Assembly (NCBI RefSeq): GCF_004745485.1
Contig: NZ_RHFG01000016.1
Coordinates: 20,844 to 84,843, forward strand
From: Brevibacterium sp. S22
GTDB lineage: Bacteria; Actinomycetota; Actinomycetes; Actinomycetales; Brevibacteriaceae
Length of the DNA stretch: 64,000 nucleotides
Reading direction: 5' to 3'
Of the stretch, positions 8,866 to 18,479 are shown piece by piece; position 1 is the first letter of the stretch; each line of letters opens with the position of its first letter. The notes under the pieces are model-generated. The model searched no databases. It saw only the letters and a program-made list of their open reading frames with translations, and was not told where the DNA came from. The position numbers and the translations under genes are program-made.

Positions 8866-10491
8866 ATGGCACACATTGATGTGGAGCACATCATCGAGCA
8901 GTCCGATCGTCTCGGTCTCGAGCATCTTGCCGGTCCGACACGGGGCGTGCAGATCGACCGAGTCGAGATCGCTGACCTTGACCGAATCGAGGAGGTCGAA
9001 GAGGGAACTCTGGTCATTATCGACTCGGTCGAAGCGCCGAGCGGTTTCAAGATCGATATCGCAATCCACCAGGCCCGGGCGCATGGCCTTTCAGGACTTC
9101 TGTTCATGGCCGACCTGGACCTTCCAGCAACAGCGCGACAATTGGCGGAGACGAGCTCTCTGCCGGCCCTTCGTGCGCCAGCACGGAAGGCATCCGATCT
9201 TGCTGTCGATATTGATCGCATGGTCAGCAGTTCGTCTTCCGACATACTCACCAGGGCGCAACATGCGCTCGCCGCGGCGAGGAGCGCGGCCGCCCTCGAA
9301 TCCGCAGATCGCGCCGCAGCGGTACTCACTGCCGCTTCGGCATCACTGGGCGGGAGCGTTGTGTTCGATTCCGATCCTCTCGTCGATTGGACCGACTCAG
9401 CTGCAGTGTTTATCGGAGAAGTCCCTCGGGGAAGGTTGCGCTTCGACCCTGGCGGGAACAGTTCCAATTCGTCTCCTTTCAGCAAGGAAGTCGATGCCCG
9501 ACCACATCGAAACGTTGAGGAGGCGAGAAGTCGAGGCGGCAGACCTGACACAGGTGCCCCGTCGAACTCTGACCAGATCGTCGCTGATGCCGCAGCACTC
9601 GCCTTGCCAGGGGTGGCGTCTGTGTTCTCCCGCGTCAAACTCCACGAGACCCAGAGCCGGTTCTCTCCCCAGCAGAGTTCAGGCGAGCTCATCGCCCAGC
9701 TCATCGTCTCAGAATCCTCTCGGGTCGATTCCCTAGCCAATCGCGCCTATCAGCTCGGTGTTCCGCTCCAGCACGTCCATTGCGTCTCGTGGCTGGCCTT
9801 CTCGCACTCGGATGCCGACGACGAAAATCCGCCGAAGGCGCTGCAATCGGCGCTCGAGCTCTTCGCCCTCGAGCTTTTCGAACAGCGTACGGAACTATGG
9901 CACATCGCATTCGTCTACAACGATGCCTTCATCGTCATGACAGAAGAGCCGAGTTCGGGTGAGATCCACCGCCGCCTCAGGGAGGCGAGTGCAGCCATCG
10001 CAGACCAGGCCCAACTGCTGGGCAACGGAGAATGGGACGTGACACTCGGTATCGGCACTCCCCAATCAGGGCCCGAAGGACTGCGGCGCTCCGCTGCAGA
10101 GGCCCGTGTGGCAGCCGAGACGGCCATCTCCTCGGGCCGCATCGGGCACATCGAGGTCACAGACGTCACAGGACTGCGCCGAGTGCTGCTCGATTTCTAT
10201 GCCTCTCCCACGTCCCGCGAGCTGCTCGCTGATATTCTCAGTCCCCTCGATGAGCAGGGGTCCGACAAAGCTCACGCCGCGGTCCGTACCCTGCTCGCAT
10301 ACCTGGGCAATCGCAATTCTCCAACCAAAGCGGCAGCAGATCTGTCACTCCACCCGAACGCAGTCACCTACCGCATCAGAAACATCGAGGCCTCCCTTCA
10401 GCTCGACCTCAACGATCCCGATACACGGTTCGCCATCGAACTGGCATGTCGTGTTCGGCTTCTCGGCCGTGATTCGGGTGACCGCGATTGA
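8866..10491 (+). CDS. PucR family transcriptional regulator
   Basis: A 541-residue regulator. The C-terminal 60 residues form the PucR-type helix-turn-helix: LLAYLGNRNSPTKAAADLSLHPNAVTYRI and on to IELACRVRLLG. The middle contains a GGDEF-like degenerate (CdaR) region around LGIGTPQSGPEGLRRSAAEAR. The N-terminal half (IDVEHIIEQSDRLGLEHLAGP) is a purine-catabolism regulator-like ligand-sensing region. It is divergent from the DUF917/HyuA/ABC operon with a palindrome in the gap, so it most likely controls that operon. PucR proteins commonly activate nitrogen-compound catabolism. Confidence 0.9.
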   Translation: MAHIDVEHIIEQSDRLGLEHLAGPTRGVQIDRVEIADLDRIEEVEEGTLVIIDSVEAPSGFKIDIAIHQARAHGLSGLLFMADLDLPATARQLAETSSLPALRAPARKASDLAVDIDRMVSSSSSDILTRAQHALAAARSAAALESADRAAAVLTAASASLGGSVVFDSDPLVDWTDSAAVFIGEVPRGRLRFDPGGNSSNSSPFSKEVDARPHRNVEEARSRGGRPDTGAPSNSDQIVADAAALALPGVASVFSRVKLHETQSRFSPQQSSGELIAQLIVSESSRVDSLANRAYQLGVPLQHVHCVSWLAFSHSDADDENPPKALQSALELFALELFEQRTELWHIAFVYNDAFIVMTEEPSSGEIHRRLREASAAIADQAQLLGNGEWDVTLGIGTPQSGPEGLRRSAAEARVAAETAISSGRIGHIEVTDVTGLRRVLLDFYASPTSRELLADILSPLDEQGSDKAHAAVRTLLAYLGNRNSPTKAAADLSLHPNAVTYRIRNIEASLQLDLNDPDTRFAIELACRVRLLGRDSGDRD

Positions 10492-10628
10492 GGCACGAGC
10501 AGAACGCACGAGGGAATTCTTTGTGTCCGGACGACAGTCGGGACGCGATTACTGGAGCCTTGGCACATTCCAAGTATTGGCATAACTCATAGACTCTCAC
10601 CAATGCCGATGGCCAAAGGAGACCAGTA

Positions 10629-11498
10629 ATGCCCTACGCCCCAATCGCTGATGGTGAGATCTATTACGAGACTTATGGCGACATGAATAATCGCCCCCTC
10701 ATTCTTGTTGAGGGCGGATGGACACAACTGATCGGGTGGGCGCCGGACTTTGTCGACCAACTGGAGCAGGCGGGCTTCTACGTCATTGCGGTCGACAACC
10801 GCGACTCCGGATTGTCAACACATTTCGGCGGTCCCACAGATCTCGACGGTGGATATGGTCTCGAGGACATGGCTGACGACATCGCCGCCGTCATCTCTCA
10901 CATCGGCCTGACGTCAGCCCACGTCACCGGGCGCTCGATGGGCGGCATGATCGCCCAGATGCTCGCAATCCGCAGGCCCGAACTGGTCAGGAGCCTTGGA
11001 CTCTTCTACTCGATTCCCGGCAGAGACCCACGCTATATTCTGCACGGCGACCGACCAGAGCTCTTCTCCCCGCAGAAACGGTTCGCGCGCGAAGAACTCA
11101 TCTCGAATGCTCTGTCGGCTCATAGGACGTTCATGCCGAACGGTGACGCCTGGGGTGAGAGTCAATGGTACGAAGCCGAAACCAGACGCTACGTCGGCGG
11201 CGCCTACGACCGGCACTACTCCCCTGACGGTGCTCCTCGTCAGTGGGCGGCACTGCGACGTGCCCCTGAGAGACTCGATGACCTCCGTGACGTTCCGGTG
11301 CCGACTGCAGTCATTCACGGACGCTCAGATCACGTCCTGCACTGGTGTGCCGCCATCGACATCTCAGAGGCGATGCCCAACTCCGAGCTGCACATCCATC
11401 CCGGCATGGGACACTTCTTTCCCCCGGCACTTCTCCCCTCGTTCGTCGACACTCTCGATCGGACTGCACGGCAGAGCGAATTCGCCAAACTTCGTTGA
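10629..11498 (+). CDS. Alpha/beta fold hydrolase
   Basis: A 289-residue soluble hydrolase. The nucleophile elbow GRSMGG places the Ser at about residue 103. A candidate Asp is in HGRSDHVLH and the His is in HPGMGHFFPP, completing the triad. The overall pattern (LVEGGWTQLIGWAPDFVDQL, VDNRDSGLS) resembles aclacinomycin methylesterase RdmC-like and other ester/lactone hydrolases. The ATG follows AAAGGAGA by 7 bases. It is alone on the plus strand between the two ABC operons, 130 bases after the PucR gene, so co-transcription with PucR is possible. Confidence 0.9.
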   Translation: MPYAPIADGEIYYETYGDMNNRPLILVEGGWTQLIGWAPDFVDQLEQAGFYVIAVDNRDSGLSTHFGGPTDLDGGYGLEDMADDIAAVISHIGLTSAHVTGRSMGGMIAQMLAIRRPELVRSLGLFYSIPGRDPRYILHGDRPELFSPQKRFAREELISNALSAHRTFMPNGDAWGESQWYEAETRRYVGGAYDRHYSPDGAPRQWAALRRAPERLDDLRDVPVPTAVIHGRSDHVLHWCAAIDISEAMPNSELHIHPGMGHFFPPALLPSFVDTLDRTARQSEFAKLR

Positions 11499-11527
11499 GT
11501 CAAAACCGGTTCGACACAGTGAGTCGG

Positions 11528-13123
11528 TCATTCTCGATGGTGTACGAGGTTTCCATCGACCCAGGTTTCGTCGATGCAGATCTGCGAAATCTCGTCGGAA
11601 GGAATGGAGAACACGTCTCGATCTAGAACAATGAAAGACCCCCTTCGCCCCGGAGCAAGTTGACCAAGACCGTCGATCTCGGTCAACTCGGCCGCACGCG
11701 CCGTATAGAGCAGAATTGCCTGAGAGACAGTGAGCGCTGAGGCGAAACCGATGTCCGCTCCGGTGTGGGCGCGACGTGTCACAGCTGCTTGAATCGAGAC
11801 GAATGGATTGTCAGCATCGCCCCACGAAGTTGCTGGGCAGTCGGAGGAAAGTGCGAGCGGCTCAATCTCACCGTATAGTCTGCGCAGCGGATAGGCATCA
11901 GGCATGAGCCCTGGCCGCAAATTCTTGGCGTATGCTTCATATTCCGCGAACAGAAAGATCGAGTGCGTCGCGATGCCGAAGCTCATCGGGGATGATACCA
12001 GCCGGGCGACAAGGTCTGGAGCCATGATCGTTGCGTGTTCAATACGCACCGACGGCCGAGAACTCAGCCAGGGATCGCGTCCACCAAGTATGTCGACGAC
12101 ATGATTGATAGCTTTGTCGCCCATCGCGTGCACCGCAAGCTGAACTCGATTCCGCCTGGCCCAATCCGCTGCGGAACGAAGATCCTCGTCTGTGATCGTC
12201 CGCATCCCCTGGTCGCAGGAGTCTGGATACGGGTCGCACACCCACGCGGTCCGATTGGTATAGGTACCGTCCATGAGCACTTTCACTCCGGCCACGCGCG
12301 CAGAACCATCCCTCTCGTCTTCGCGCAGGTCGGCAAGTGGCTCATCCGGGTCCCAACCGTAGAACAGCCCTGACCGAGGAAACGGGCCCCGAGAATACGC
12401 CCTACGGTAGGCCTCGAGAGGTGAGGACATGGCCGTTGCCATCATGTCGCACACGCCGACGATTCCTTTGCTCAAGAGTCTCTTACCTATTGCACGGAGT
12501 TGCCGCACACGCTCTTCAAGACTGCGCTGGGGGATTGCAATACTGACCGCTTGGGTTGCTTCCCTTTCGGTGAGGATGCCATTTGGGTTCCCTTCCGCGT
12601 CTCGCTCGAACCGGGCACCTGGCGGGTCGGGAGTCTGCGCGGTGATTCCGGCAATCTCCAATGCTCGTGTGTTACAGACGCTTGAGTGCCTGTCAGCCCT
12701 CCAAATCATCACCGGCTGCTCCACTGACACTCTGTCGAGATCGGCAGCCACGGGCGAAGCCCCGTCAACGAATCTGGTCTCGTCGTAGCCCGAACCGGTG
12801 ATCCAGTCGTCCGAACTCAGACCGAGGGCACGATGCGTACGTAGTGTCTCGACGAGGGCGTCGATAGACCGAATCTGCTCCGGGAGGACTTCGACGTCAT
12901 CGGTCAGTGCCGCCATGAGCGTCGGGTGCACATGCATATCCAAGAAGCCAGGAAGCACCGTTCGGCCACCGAGATCGTAGGCGATGCTCCTACTTGCCGG
13001 TGAAAGCTTCTTCTCATCACCGATCCAGTCCACCGTACCGTCGACGAGTGACAGCGCGGTGACGAAGTCCTCTTCACTCTTGCCCGTGAAGATCCGTCCA
13101 TTGACAAAGACCTGTCGGCGCAT
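11528..13123 (-). CDS. Amidohydrolase family protein (YtcJ-like, amidohydrolase 3)
   Basis: A 531-residue metal-dependent hydrolase. The metal-binding LDMHVHP motif is at residues 61-67 just after the beta-sandwich, followed by VCNTRALEIAGI and later LAVHAMGDKAI and RIEHATIM, matching the YtcJ/exoenzyme-regulatory-protein branch. The start MRRQVFVNGR is preceded by GGAAGG; the open frame extends upstream but would overlap the ATPase gene. It is the last gene of the second ABC transporter operon, 19 bases after the DppF-like gene, and is a candidate for breaking an amide or carbamate bond in the imported compound. Confidence 0.9.
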   Translation of the reverse strand: MRRQVFVNGRIFTGKSEEDFVTALSLVDGTVDWIGDEKKLSPASRSIAYDLGGRTVLPGFLDMHVHPTLMAALTDDVEVLPEQIRSIDALVETLRTHRALGLSSDDWITGSGYDETRFVDGASPVAADLDRVSVEQPVMIWRADRHSSVCNTRALEIAGITAQTPDPPGARFERDAEGNPNGILTEREATQAVSIAIPQRSLEERVRQLRAIGKRLLSKGIVGVCDMMATAMSSPLEAYRRAYSRGPFPRSGLFYGWDPDEPLADLREDERDGSARVAGVKVLMDGTYTNRTAWVCDPYPDSCDQGMRTITDEDLRSAADWARRNRVQLAVHAMGDKAINHVVDILGGRDPWLSSRPSVRIEHATIMAPDLVARLVSSPMSFGIATHSIFLFAEYEAYAKNLRPGLMPDAYPLRRLYGEIEPLALSSDCPATSWGDADNPFVSIQAAVTRRAHTGADIGFASALTVSQAILLYTARAAELTEIDGLGQLAPGRRGSFIVLDRDVFSIPSDEISQICIDETWVDGNLVHHRE

Positions 13124-13142
13124 TTTTATATTTCCTTCCGTC

Positions 13143-13982
13143 TCATCGTGCTTCTTCGGCCGAACTCTCACCAGATCGGATATCGAATCCCGGCGCGCCC
13201 GGCACTGAATCGAGCAGTGTTCGTGTGTAAGAGTCCTGTGGGTCGGTGAATATCCCCTCCGCGGTTCCGGATTCCCTGATCCGCCCGTCGCGCAGTACCG
13301 CAACCTCGTCGCTGACATGACGGACAACTGCGAGATCGTGCGAGATGAAGAGCATCGAGAGATCGAGTTCACCGCGCAGTTGCGCGAGCAGCTCGAGGAC
13401 CTCTACCTGAACCGACAGATCGAGCGCGGAGGTGATCTCGTCGGCGATGACGACCTGGGGCTTGATGCACAATGCACGGGCAATTGCGATCCGTTGCCGT
13501 TGACCGCCGGAGAATTCGTGGGGGTATTTGTCGATCGACGATGCGGGCAATTCGACGCGTTCGAGCCAACACTCAATCTCATCGCGTCGGCGCCTGACGT
13601 CGGCACGACTCGGTTCGAGCGCCTCTGCGATGGCTTGTCCTGCGGTGCGTCGTGGATCGAGCGAGGAATAGGGATCCTGCGGAATAAGCTGAATGAGCCC
13701 AGGATCGTGTCGGCGGCGGCGCGTGGTCGCGTCATAGCGCTTACCGCCGATAACAACCGCGCCCGAAGCTATCGGCACAAGTCCGACGAGTACTTTCGCC
13801 AAGGTCGATTTGCCGGACCCAGATTCACCTACCAGCCCCATCGAGGTGAGTCGGGGAATCGTGAGGCTGACTTCAGTAAGCACCTCTGCGCGCGCACCAC
13901 CTGTGCCGTACGAGACGGTGAGGGCATCGACATCAATGGCGTGTGGTACCGGTGTCGACGGCTTATCTGCTGCAGTATTCAT
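13143..13982 (-). CDS. Peptide/nickel-type ABC transporter ATP-binding protein (DppF-like)
   Basis: A 279-residue ATPase: Walker A GESGSGKST, signature FSGGQRQRI, Walker B VVIADEITSALDLSV, and switch His in FISHDLAV. It starts one base after the stop of the fused permease-ATPase gene, so the two are translationally linked. It has the same size and place as the ATPase at 669-1454 but is clearly diverged from it, which argues for two separate transporters of one type rather than a recent duplication. Confidence 0.93.
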   Translation of the reverse strand: MNTAADKPSTPVPHAIDVDALTVSYGTGGARAEVLTEVSLTIPRLTSMGLVGESGSGKSTLAKVLVGLVPIASGAVVIGGKRYDATTRRRRHDPGLIQLIPQDPYSSLDPRRTAGQAIAEALEPSRADVRRRRDEIECWLERVELPASSIDKYPHEFSGGQRQRIAIARALCIKPQVVIADEITSALDLSVQVEVLELLAQLRGELDLSMLFISHDLAVVRHVSDEVAVLRDGRIRESGTAEGIFTDPQDSYTRTLLDSVPGAPGFDIRSGESSAEEAR

Positions 13983-13983
13983 T

Positions 13984-15753
13984 TCACTCTTTCCTCACCA
14001 TCTTGTCGGTTGGATCGAGATACGCTGCCGCGTTCAGCAACGAACGCGTGTACGGATGGATTGCCCGGCCGGCAGACAACTGATCGCCAGAGAGCTCTTC
14101 GACGATCTCTCCACATCGCATAACAATCACTCGGTCGCAGAGCGACTCGACGACGCCAAGGTCGTGGGAGATGAAGAGAACCGAAGCTCCGAGCGAATCG
14201 CTTGCCTCTGCGAACTGTCGCAGCACCTCGGCCTGGACGGTGACATCGAGGGCAGTAGTCGGTTCGTCTGCAATGATGAGCTTCGCATCTGTGAGCAGCG
14301 CAGAGGCGATCATCGCCCGTTGCAGCATGCCGCCTGAGAGCTCGTGTGGGTACCGTCGTCCGCACTCATCTGGTTCGGAGATCCGGAGGTGACGGAACTT
14401 CTCCGCCAATGCGGTTTGAGCCTCCGTCCTCGACTGTCCCATATGAACTCTCGATACTTCAGTCAGCTGACTTCCGATGCGAAGTGCAGGGTTGAACGTT
14501 GACATGGGGTCCTGGTAGACGAGCGAGACGTCACGGGCCAATTCAGCTGCGGAAGTCGGCCCGAGCAAGTCGTGACCGGCCGTGGTGATCATGCTCGCCG
14601 AAGCGTTCACGCCTTCCGGGACGAGTCCTGCGGCCGTCATAGCAGTCAGTGATTTGCCGGATCCGGACTCACCCACGAGGCCGAGGATTTCACCTTGAGC
14701 AACGTCGAACGAGACACCGTCGACGAGAGTCTCACCACTGCCGTCCGTTATGTTGAGGTCACGGACACTCAGGCAGATTGGAGATGCAGAGGTCGCGTGC
14801 GCTCGAATCGAGGAAGCCGGCTGTGCCGCATCCTGTGATGCTGTCGGTGCCGGTGAATCTGCATCACGAGTCAATATTCCGGTGCGTCGGGCACGTGTGA
14901 GACCACGCAATCGCGGACTGCTCCGCGCCGCGAGTCCGTCTCCGATGAACATCGCGGCACCGCCCATGAGGACGAGCATGATGCTCGGCCCGATGATCTG
15001 TATCGGCTGTGTATACGCGTTGGGCAGTCCGTCGGCTAGGAGTCGTCCGAAGTCGTACTCGGGATTCTGGACGCCCAATCCGATGAACGACAGTCCCGAC
15101 AGTTCAGTGAGTGTCACAGCAAAACTGTTCGCACTGAGGATGAGCATGGGTTCGCCGAGGTTGGGCAGCACGTGTCGAATGAGGGTCTTCAGCCGAGTGA
15201 CGCCAAGCAGTCGAGCAGTCGAGACGAAATCGCGAACCATGATGGGCGCCGCCATGTTTGCGCTGAGACGGATGAACGCGGGGATACCGGCTACGCCCAC
15301 AGCTATCGTGGCGGAAAGTGCACCGGGCCCGAGAATCGCGGCGACGACCAATGCAAGTACCAAGCCAGGGAAGGCGACGGCGACGGAGTTTGCTCCCAGC
15401 ACTAGATCTCGCACCCGTGCCGGCATCATCCAGACGAGGACGCCAAAGGTAACCCCGCAGATGACGGAAATGGCCGTCGCAGCAGAGGTGAGCAGGAGAG
15501 TCAGTCGTGTTCCCACGAGAGCGCGTGCGAAAAGGTCGCGACCGAACTCGTCAGTGCCGAGAAGGTGGCCAGGGGACATTCCCTGCCGCCGCTCATCGGT
15601 GAGGGCACTTGCATCTTCGCCGAAGAAGTGCGGTGCCACCACTGCCAGGAGCACCATGCCAGTCATCAGGACCAGACCTGTAGAGAGCATTGGGCCGAGG
15701 CGGCGGCGCACAGTGCGTGAACGAGAAGTGACGGGCGAGATGACGGCAGTCAT
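13984..15753 (-). CDS. Fused DppC-like permease and DppD-like ATP-binding protein
   Basis: A 589-residue fusion. The permease part (about 1-280) shows an N-terminal helix, LLGTDEFGRDLFARAL and the ATPase-contact loop TARLLGVTRLKTLIRHVLPN. After a linker rich in Ala, Ser and Thr comes an ATPase: GESGSGKS, signature LSGGMLQRA, Walker B LIIADEPTTALDV. The start ATG overlaps the DppB stop by 4 bases (ATGA). The fusion fixes a 1:1 ratio of permease to ATPase. It repeats the architecture of the fusion at 1451-3325. Confidence 0.92.
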   Translation of the reverse strand: MTAVISPVTSRSRTVRRRLGPMLSTGLVLMTGMVLLAVVAPHFFGEDASALTDERRQGMSPGHLLGTDEFGRDLFARALVGTRLTLLLTSAATAISVICGVTFGVLVWMMPARVRDLVLGANSVAVAFPGLVLALVVAAILGPGALSATIAVGVAGIPAFIRLSANMAAPIMVRDFVSTARLLGVTRLKTLIRHVLPNLGEPMLILSANSFAVTLTELSGLSFIGLGVQNPEYDFGRLLADGLPNAYTQPIQIIGPSIMLVLMGGAAMFIGDGLAARSSPRLRGLTRARRTGILTRDADSPAPTASQDAAQPASSIRAHATSASPICLSVRDLNITDGSGETLVDGVSFDVAQGEILGLVGESGSGKSLTAMTAAGLVPEGVNASASMITTAGHDLLGPTSAAELARDVSLVYQDPMSTFNPALRIGSQLTEVSRVHMGQSRTEAQTALAEKFRHLRISEPDECGRRYPHELSGGMLQRAMIASALLTDAKLIIADEPTTALDVTVQAEVLRQFAEASDSLGASVLFISHDLGVVESLCDRVIVMRCGEIVEELSGDQLSAGRAIHPYTRSLLNAAAYLDPTDKMVRKE

Positions 15754-16718
15754 ACGAGGACCTTCCCTGAATGAAGAGTGCGCGGATCAACAATCGCGAG
15801 AACGATGTCGATGGCAATATTGAGGACGATGGCGATCCCTCCGATCGTGAGGATGATGCCACGGGTGAGGGGATAGTCACGGTCGATAATCGAATCCACG
15901 ACTGCACGACCCAGTCCGGGCCAGGCGAAGACGGCTTCGACGATGATCGCACCTCCGATCATGCTCGCTAATATGAGACCGGAGAGAGTGAGAGTAGAGG
16001 AGAGCAGGTTCGGCGTCGCGTGCTTGACATGTTGTCGCAGTCGGCTGATTCTCCACCCCCGAGCAGTTCGCATGTAATCCTGTTCGAGCACGACCGCAGC
16101 TTCGCGCCGGACAAGGCGGGACATCGAAGCGATCGGTCCCGAGGCGATGGCGAGAGTCGGCAGCACATATGAGACAAGCGAGCTCGCGCCAGCAGCCGGA
16201 AGCACGCCCAAACTGACCGCAAAGACGACGATGAGGATTGCGCCGATCACGTATACCGGCAGAGCGAGCACAACAGCTGTTGACCAACCGAATGCGGTGT
16301 CGAGCCACTGATTGCGATTGCCTCGCGTCAGTCCTGCCACTGTCAGACCGAGCGCCAAGGAAACCACCAGAGTGATCACGATCCCGAGCGCCGCGATGGA
16401 CAGTGTGAACGGCAGTCGGCTGGCAATCGCGTCCACAACTGGCTGGTGTGTTCGGAACGAGTCTCCCAGATCGCCGGTCAGGACTCCCGAAAAGTAGCTC
16501 CAGAACTGCGTGAGGATCGGCTGGTCGAGTCCCAGGTCGGTTCGTGTCTGCGCGACTTGGTCCGGTGTCGCATCGATTCCGGCCACCACACGCGCGGCAT
16601 CGCCGGGAATCAGGTGAACGATCGCGAAGGTGAGGATTATGAGAGCAAAGAACGCGGCGATGAGTTCGGCGGCCTTTCTCATCGCGAAGACTGTCCATTC
16701 ATTTGCGATCATGGTCAC
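15750..16718 (-). CDS. ABC transporter permease, DppB-like
   Basis: A 322-residue membrane protein with an N-terminal helix followed by VHLIPGDAARVVAG, the family hallmark, several further membrane helices, and the loop TARGWRISRLRQHVKHATPN. The frame can start with GTG at 16718, which overlaps the binding-protein stop by 4 bases, or with ATG at 16712, which lies 2 bases after that stop; a GTGGGG run precedes both. It forms the channel with the permease half of the downstream fusion. Confidence 0.92.
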   Translation of the reverse strand: MTMIANEWTVFAMRKAAELIAAFFALIILTFAIVHLIPGDAARVVAGIDATPDQVAQTRTDLGLDQPILTQFWSYFSGVLTGDLGDSFRTHQPVVDAIASRLPFTLSIAALGIVITLVVSLALGLTVAGLTRGNRNQWLDTAFGWSTAVVLALPVYVIGAILIVVFAVSLGVLPAAGASSLVSYVLPTLAIASGPIASMSRLVRREAAVVLEQDYMRTARGWRISRLRQHVKHATPNLLSSTLTLSGLILASMIGGAIIVEAVFAWPGLGRAVVDSIIDRDYPLTRGIILTIGGIAIVLNIAIDIVLAIVDPRTLHSGKVLV

Positions 16719-18271
16719 CCCACCCGCAACGTCGTGTAGTCCTCACGACCGCCCGGTGTCATAACCGAGAAGCCGCCACGGCTGACAATTGACTGCGTGA
16801 CCATCGAAACGGGGATGAAGTCTGTCGAACCGAGCGCCGCTTCCTGTGCCTGGGTGTATTCATCACACATTTCGTCCTCTGAACCGGCACTCAGGGCACC
16901 GGCTAGCGCCTCCGATGCTGTGGAATTCTCTGAGAAGGTCACATTGCGTCCCCCCTCGCTGTACCAGTCACCGATGACAGTTGAAAGTCCCCACGACAAG
17001 GTACCTAGGTTGTTCACCGTCGCATAAAGTGTGATGTCCCATGTGTCCGGCTCATCGTAGACCTGGGCGACCCAGCTGCCGATGTCTGTATTCGTGAGAT
17101 CGACGTCGGCACCCGCATTCGCGAGTCGTTCCTGAATGTAGATGGATCCGCCGCCGTTCTGGCCAATGGCGTTAGCTCCGACGATGCGCACGGAAACACC
17201 GTCGAGTACCTTGGCTGCAGCTTCAGGGTCCTGGTCGACCATCAGTGATTCGTCATCGACCGCACACTTCGTGTTCTCATCTCCCAGCGTCTGGATGACG
17301 TCGCCTTCAGGATCGATCACATCTCGCAGAGCGGTCCTGTCGATGACCTGCGCCGCAGCTCTCCGGGCCGTCTCGTCGGCAAATGGGTGCCCCTCATTGT
17401 GGTTGAACATGATGTAGTACTCGCCTGTTACGGCAGTGACAACATCGAACGAATCCTCACCGCCGAACCTGGACAGTTCTTCAGAGTCCACGGGAGCCAC
17501 GTCGACTTCACCTGTCAACAGCTGATTGGCCACAGCGTCGTCCGCACCGACGACGAACTCGAGGATTCGAGCGGGCGTTCCCTCATTCGGTTCTGAGTAT
17601 TCCGGCCAGTCATCGTAGTCATCACGTAGCTCGAACGTGTATCGAACACCAGAGTCAGCGTCTGTCAATGCGTACGGCCCACTGAATGCACCAGGCTCAC
17701 TTCCCTCGGCGAGAGCTTCCTTGTCGTCGAGCCCAGCTGGGCAGACGATGCCGGCCTGAGGCATTGCTAACCCCGGAAGAACCTCAGAGTGCGGTTCACT
17801 GAGGTCGATCGTCACTGTTCCAGCAGCGTTGTCCGGACTCACTTTCACGTCTCCGTATCCGAAGATTCCAGTTGTGTGGAGTGACTCTGTTTCCGGATCG
17901 GCAAGATAGGAGAGCGAATGGGCAACTGTTTCTGGTGTGATCGGCGTACCATCTCCACACACGTGTCCCTGATCGATGGTGAGGGTCACCTGGTCGGCGG
18001 ACTGTTCCCACGACTTCGCGATTCCGGGAATCAGATCGCCGTCAAGATCCCGACGAATGACAGTGTCGTAAGCGAGTCGCATCGCCCGATAATCGTCAGT
18101 CGTCTCCGACAGCGCAGGGTCGAAGGTGGTCGGGTCCTCCATCCATGCTCCGCGGATGGTATCGACGCCCTGTCCGGCAGCGTTGCCCCCCGTCGTGCAT
18201 CCCGATATCATCAATGCCCCTGTCGTCACTGACGCACATGTGACGATTGCGAACCGTTTCAAACCCACCAT
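16715..18271 (-). CDS. Solute-binding lipoprotein, SBP_bac_5 family
   Basis: A 518-residue receptor of the second ABC importer. The chosen start MVGLKRF is preceded by AAAGGAGA 7 bases upstream, and gives a classic lipoprotein signal with hydrophobic core and lipobox ISGC at Cys25. An in-frame upstream extension to 18346 would bury the signal, so it is not used. The first mature segment, WMEDPTTFDPALSETTDDYRAMRLAYDTV, is typical of family 5 binding proteins. It leads the operon and is probably controlled by the PucR protein encoded immediately upstream. Confidence 0.92.
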   Translation of the reverse strand: MVGLKRFAIVTCASVTTGALMISGCTTGGNAAGQGVDTIRGAWMEDPTTFDPALSETTDDYRAMRLAYDTVIRRDLDGDLIPGIAKSWEQSADQVTLTIDQGHVCGDGTPITPETVAHSLSYLADPETESLHTTGIFGYGDVKVSPDNAAGTVTIDLSEPHSEVLPGLAMPQAGIVCPAGLDDKEALAEGSEPGAFSGPYALTDADSGVRYTFELRDDYDDWPEYSEPNEGTPARILEFVVGADDAVANQLLTGEVDVAPVDSEELSRFGGEDSFDVVTAVTGEYYIMFNHNEGHPFADETARRAAAQVIDRTALRDVIDPEGDVIQTLGDENTKCAVDDESLMVDQDPEAAAKVLDGVSVRIVGANAIGQNGGGSIYIQERLANAGADVDLTNTDIGSWVAQVYDEPDTWDITLYATVNNLGTLSWGLSTVIGDWYSEGGRNVTFSENSTASEALAGALSAGSEDEMCDEYTQAQEAALGSTDFIPVSMVTQSIVSRGGFSVMTPGGREDYTTLRVG

Positions 18272-18479
18272 GACTGTCTCCTTTGCCAGAACGGTCGGCA
18301 TCCTGCGTCGCCACGCAGACTGTGCTCTACGTCTCCATGCAACCAAGGCGGAAGTTGGCTGGCACCGGTCAGTCGTATAAATCTTCTGAGCTGGCTCTGC
18401 TACATATGTCGAAGATCAAGTCGGGAAGGCCGGATTGCTCCAGGTCAGAATAATCTCGTAGGAAGCAATACCTCACGAT

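Noticed and set aside
18434..18469. ATTGCT and AGCAAT inverted copies upstream of the second ABC operon as a PucR operator
   Set aside because: Six-base arms 24 bases apart are too weak to support a claim alone.
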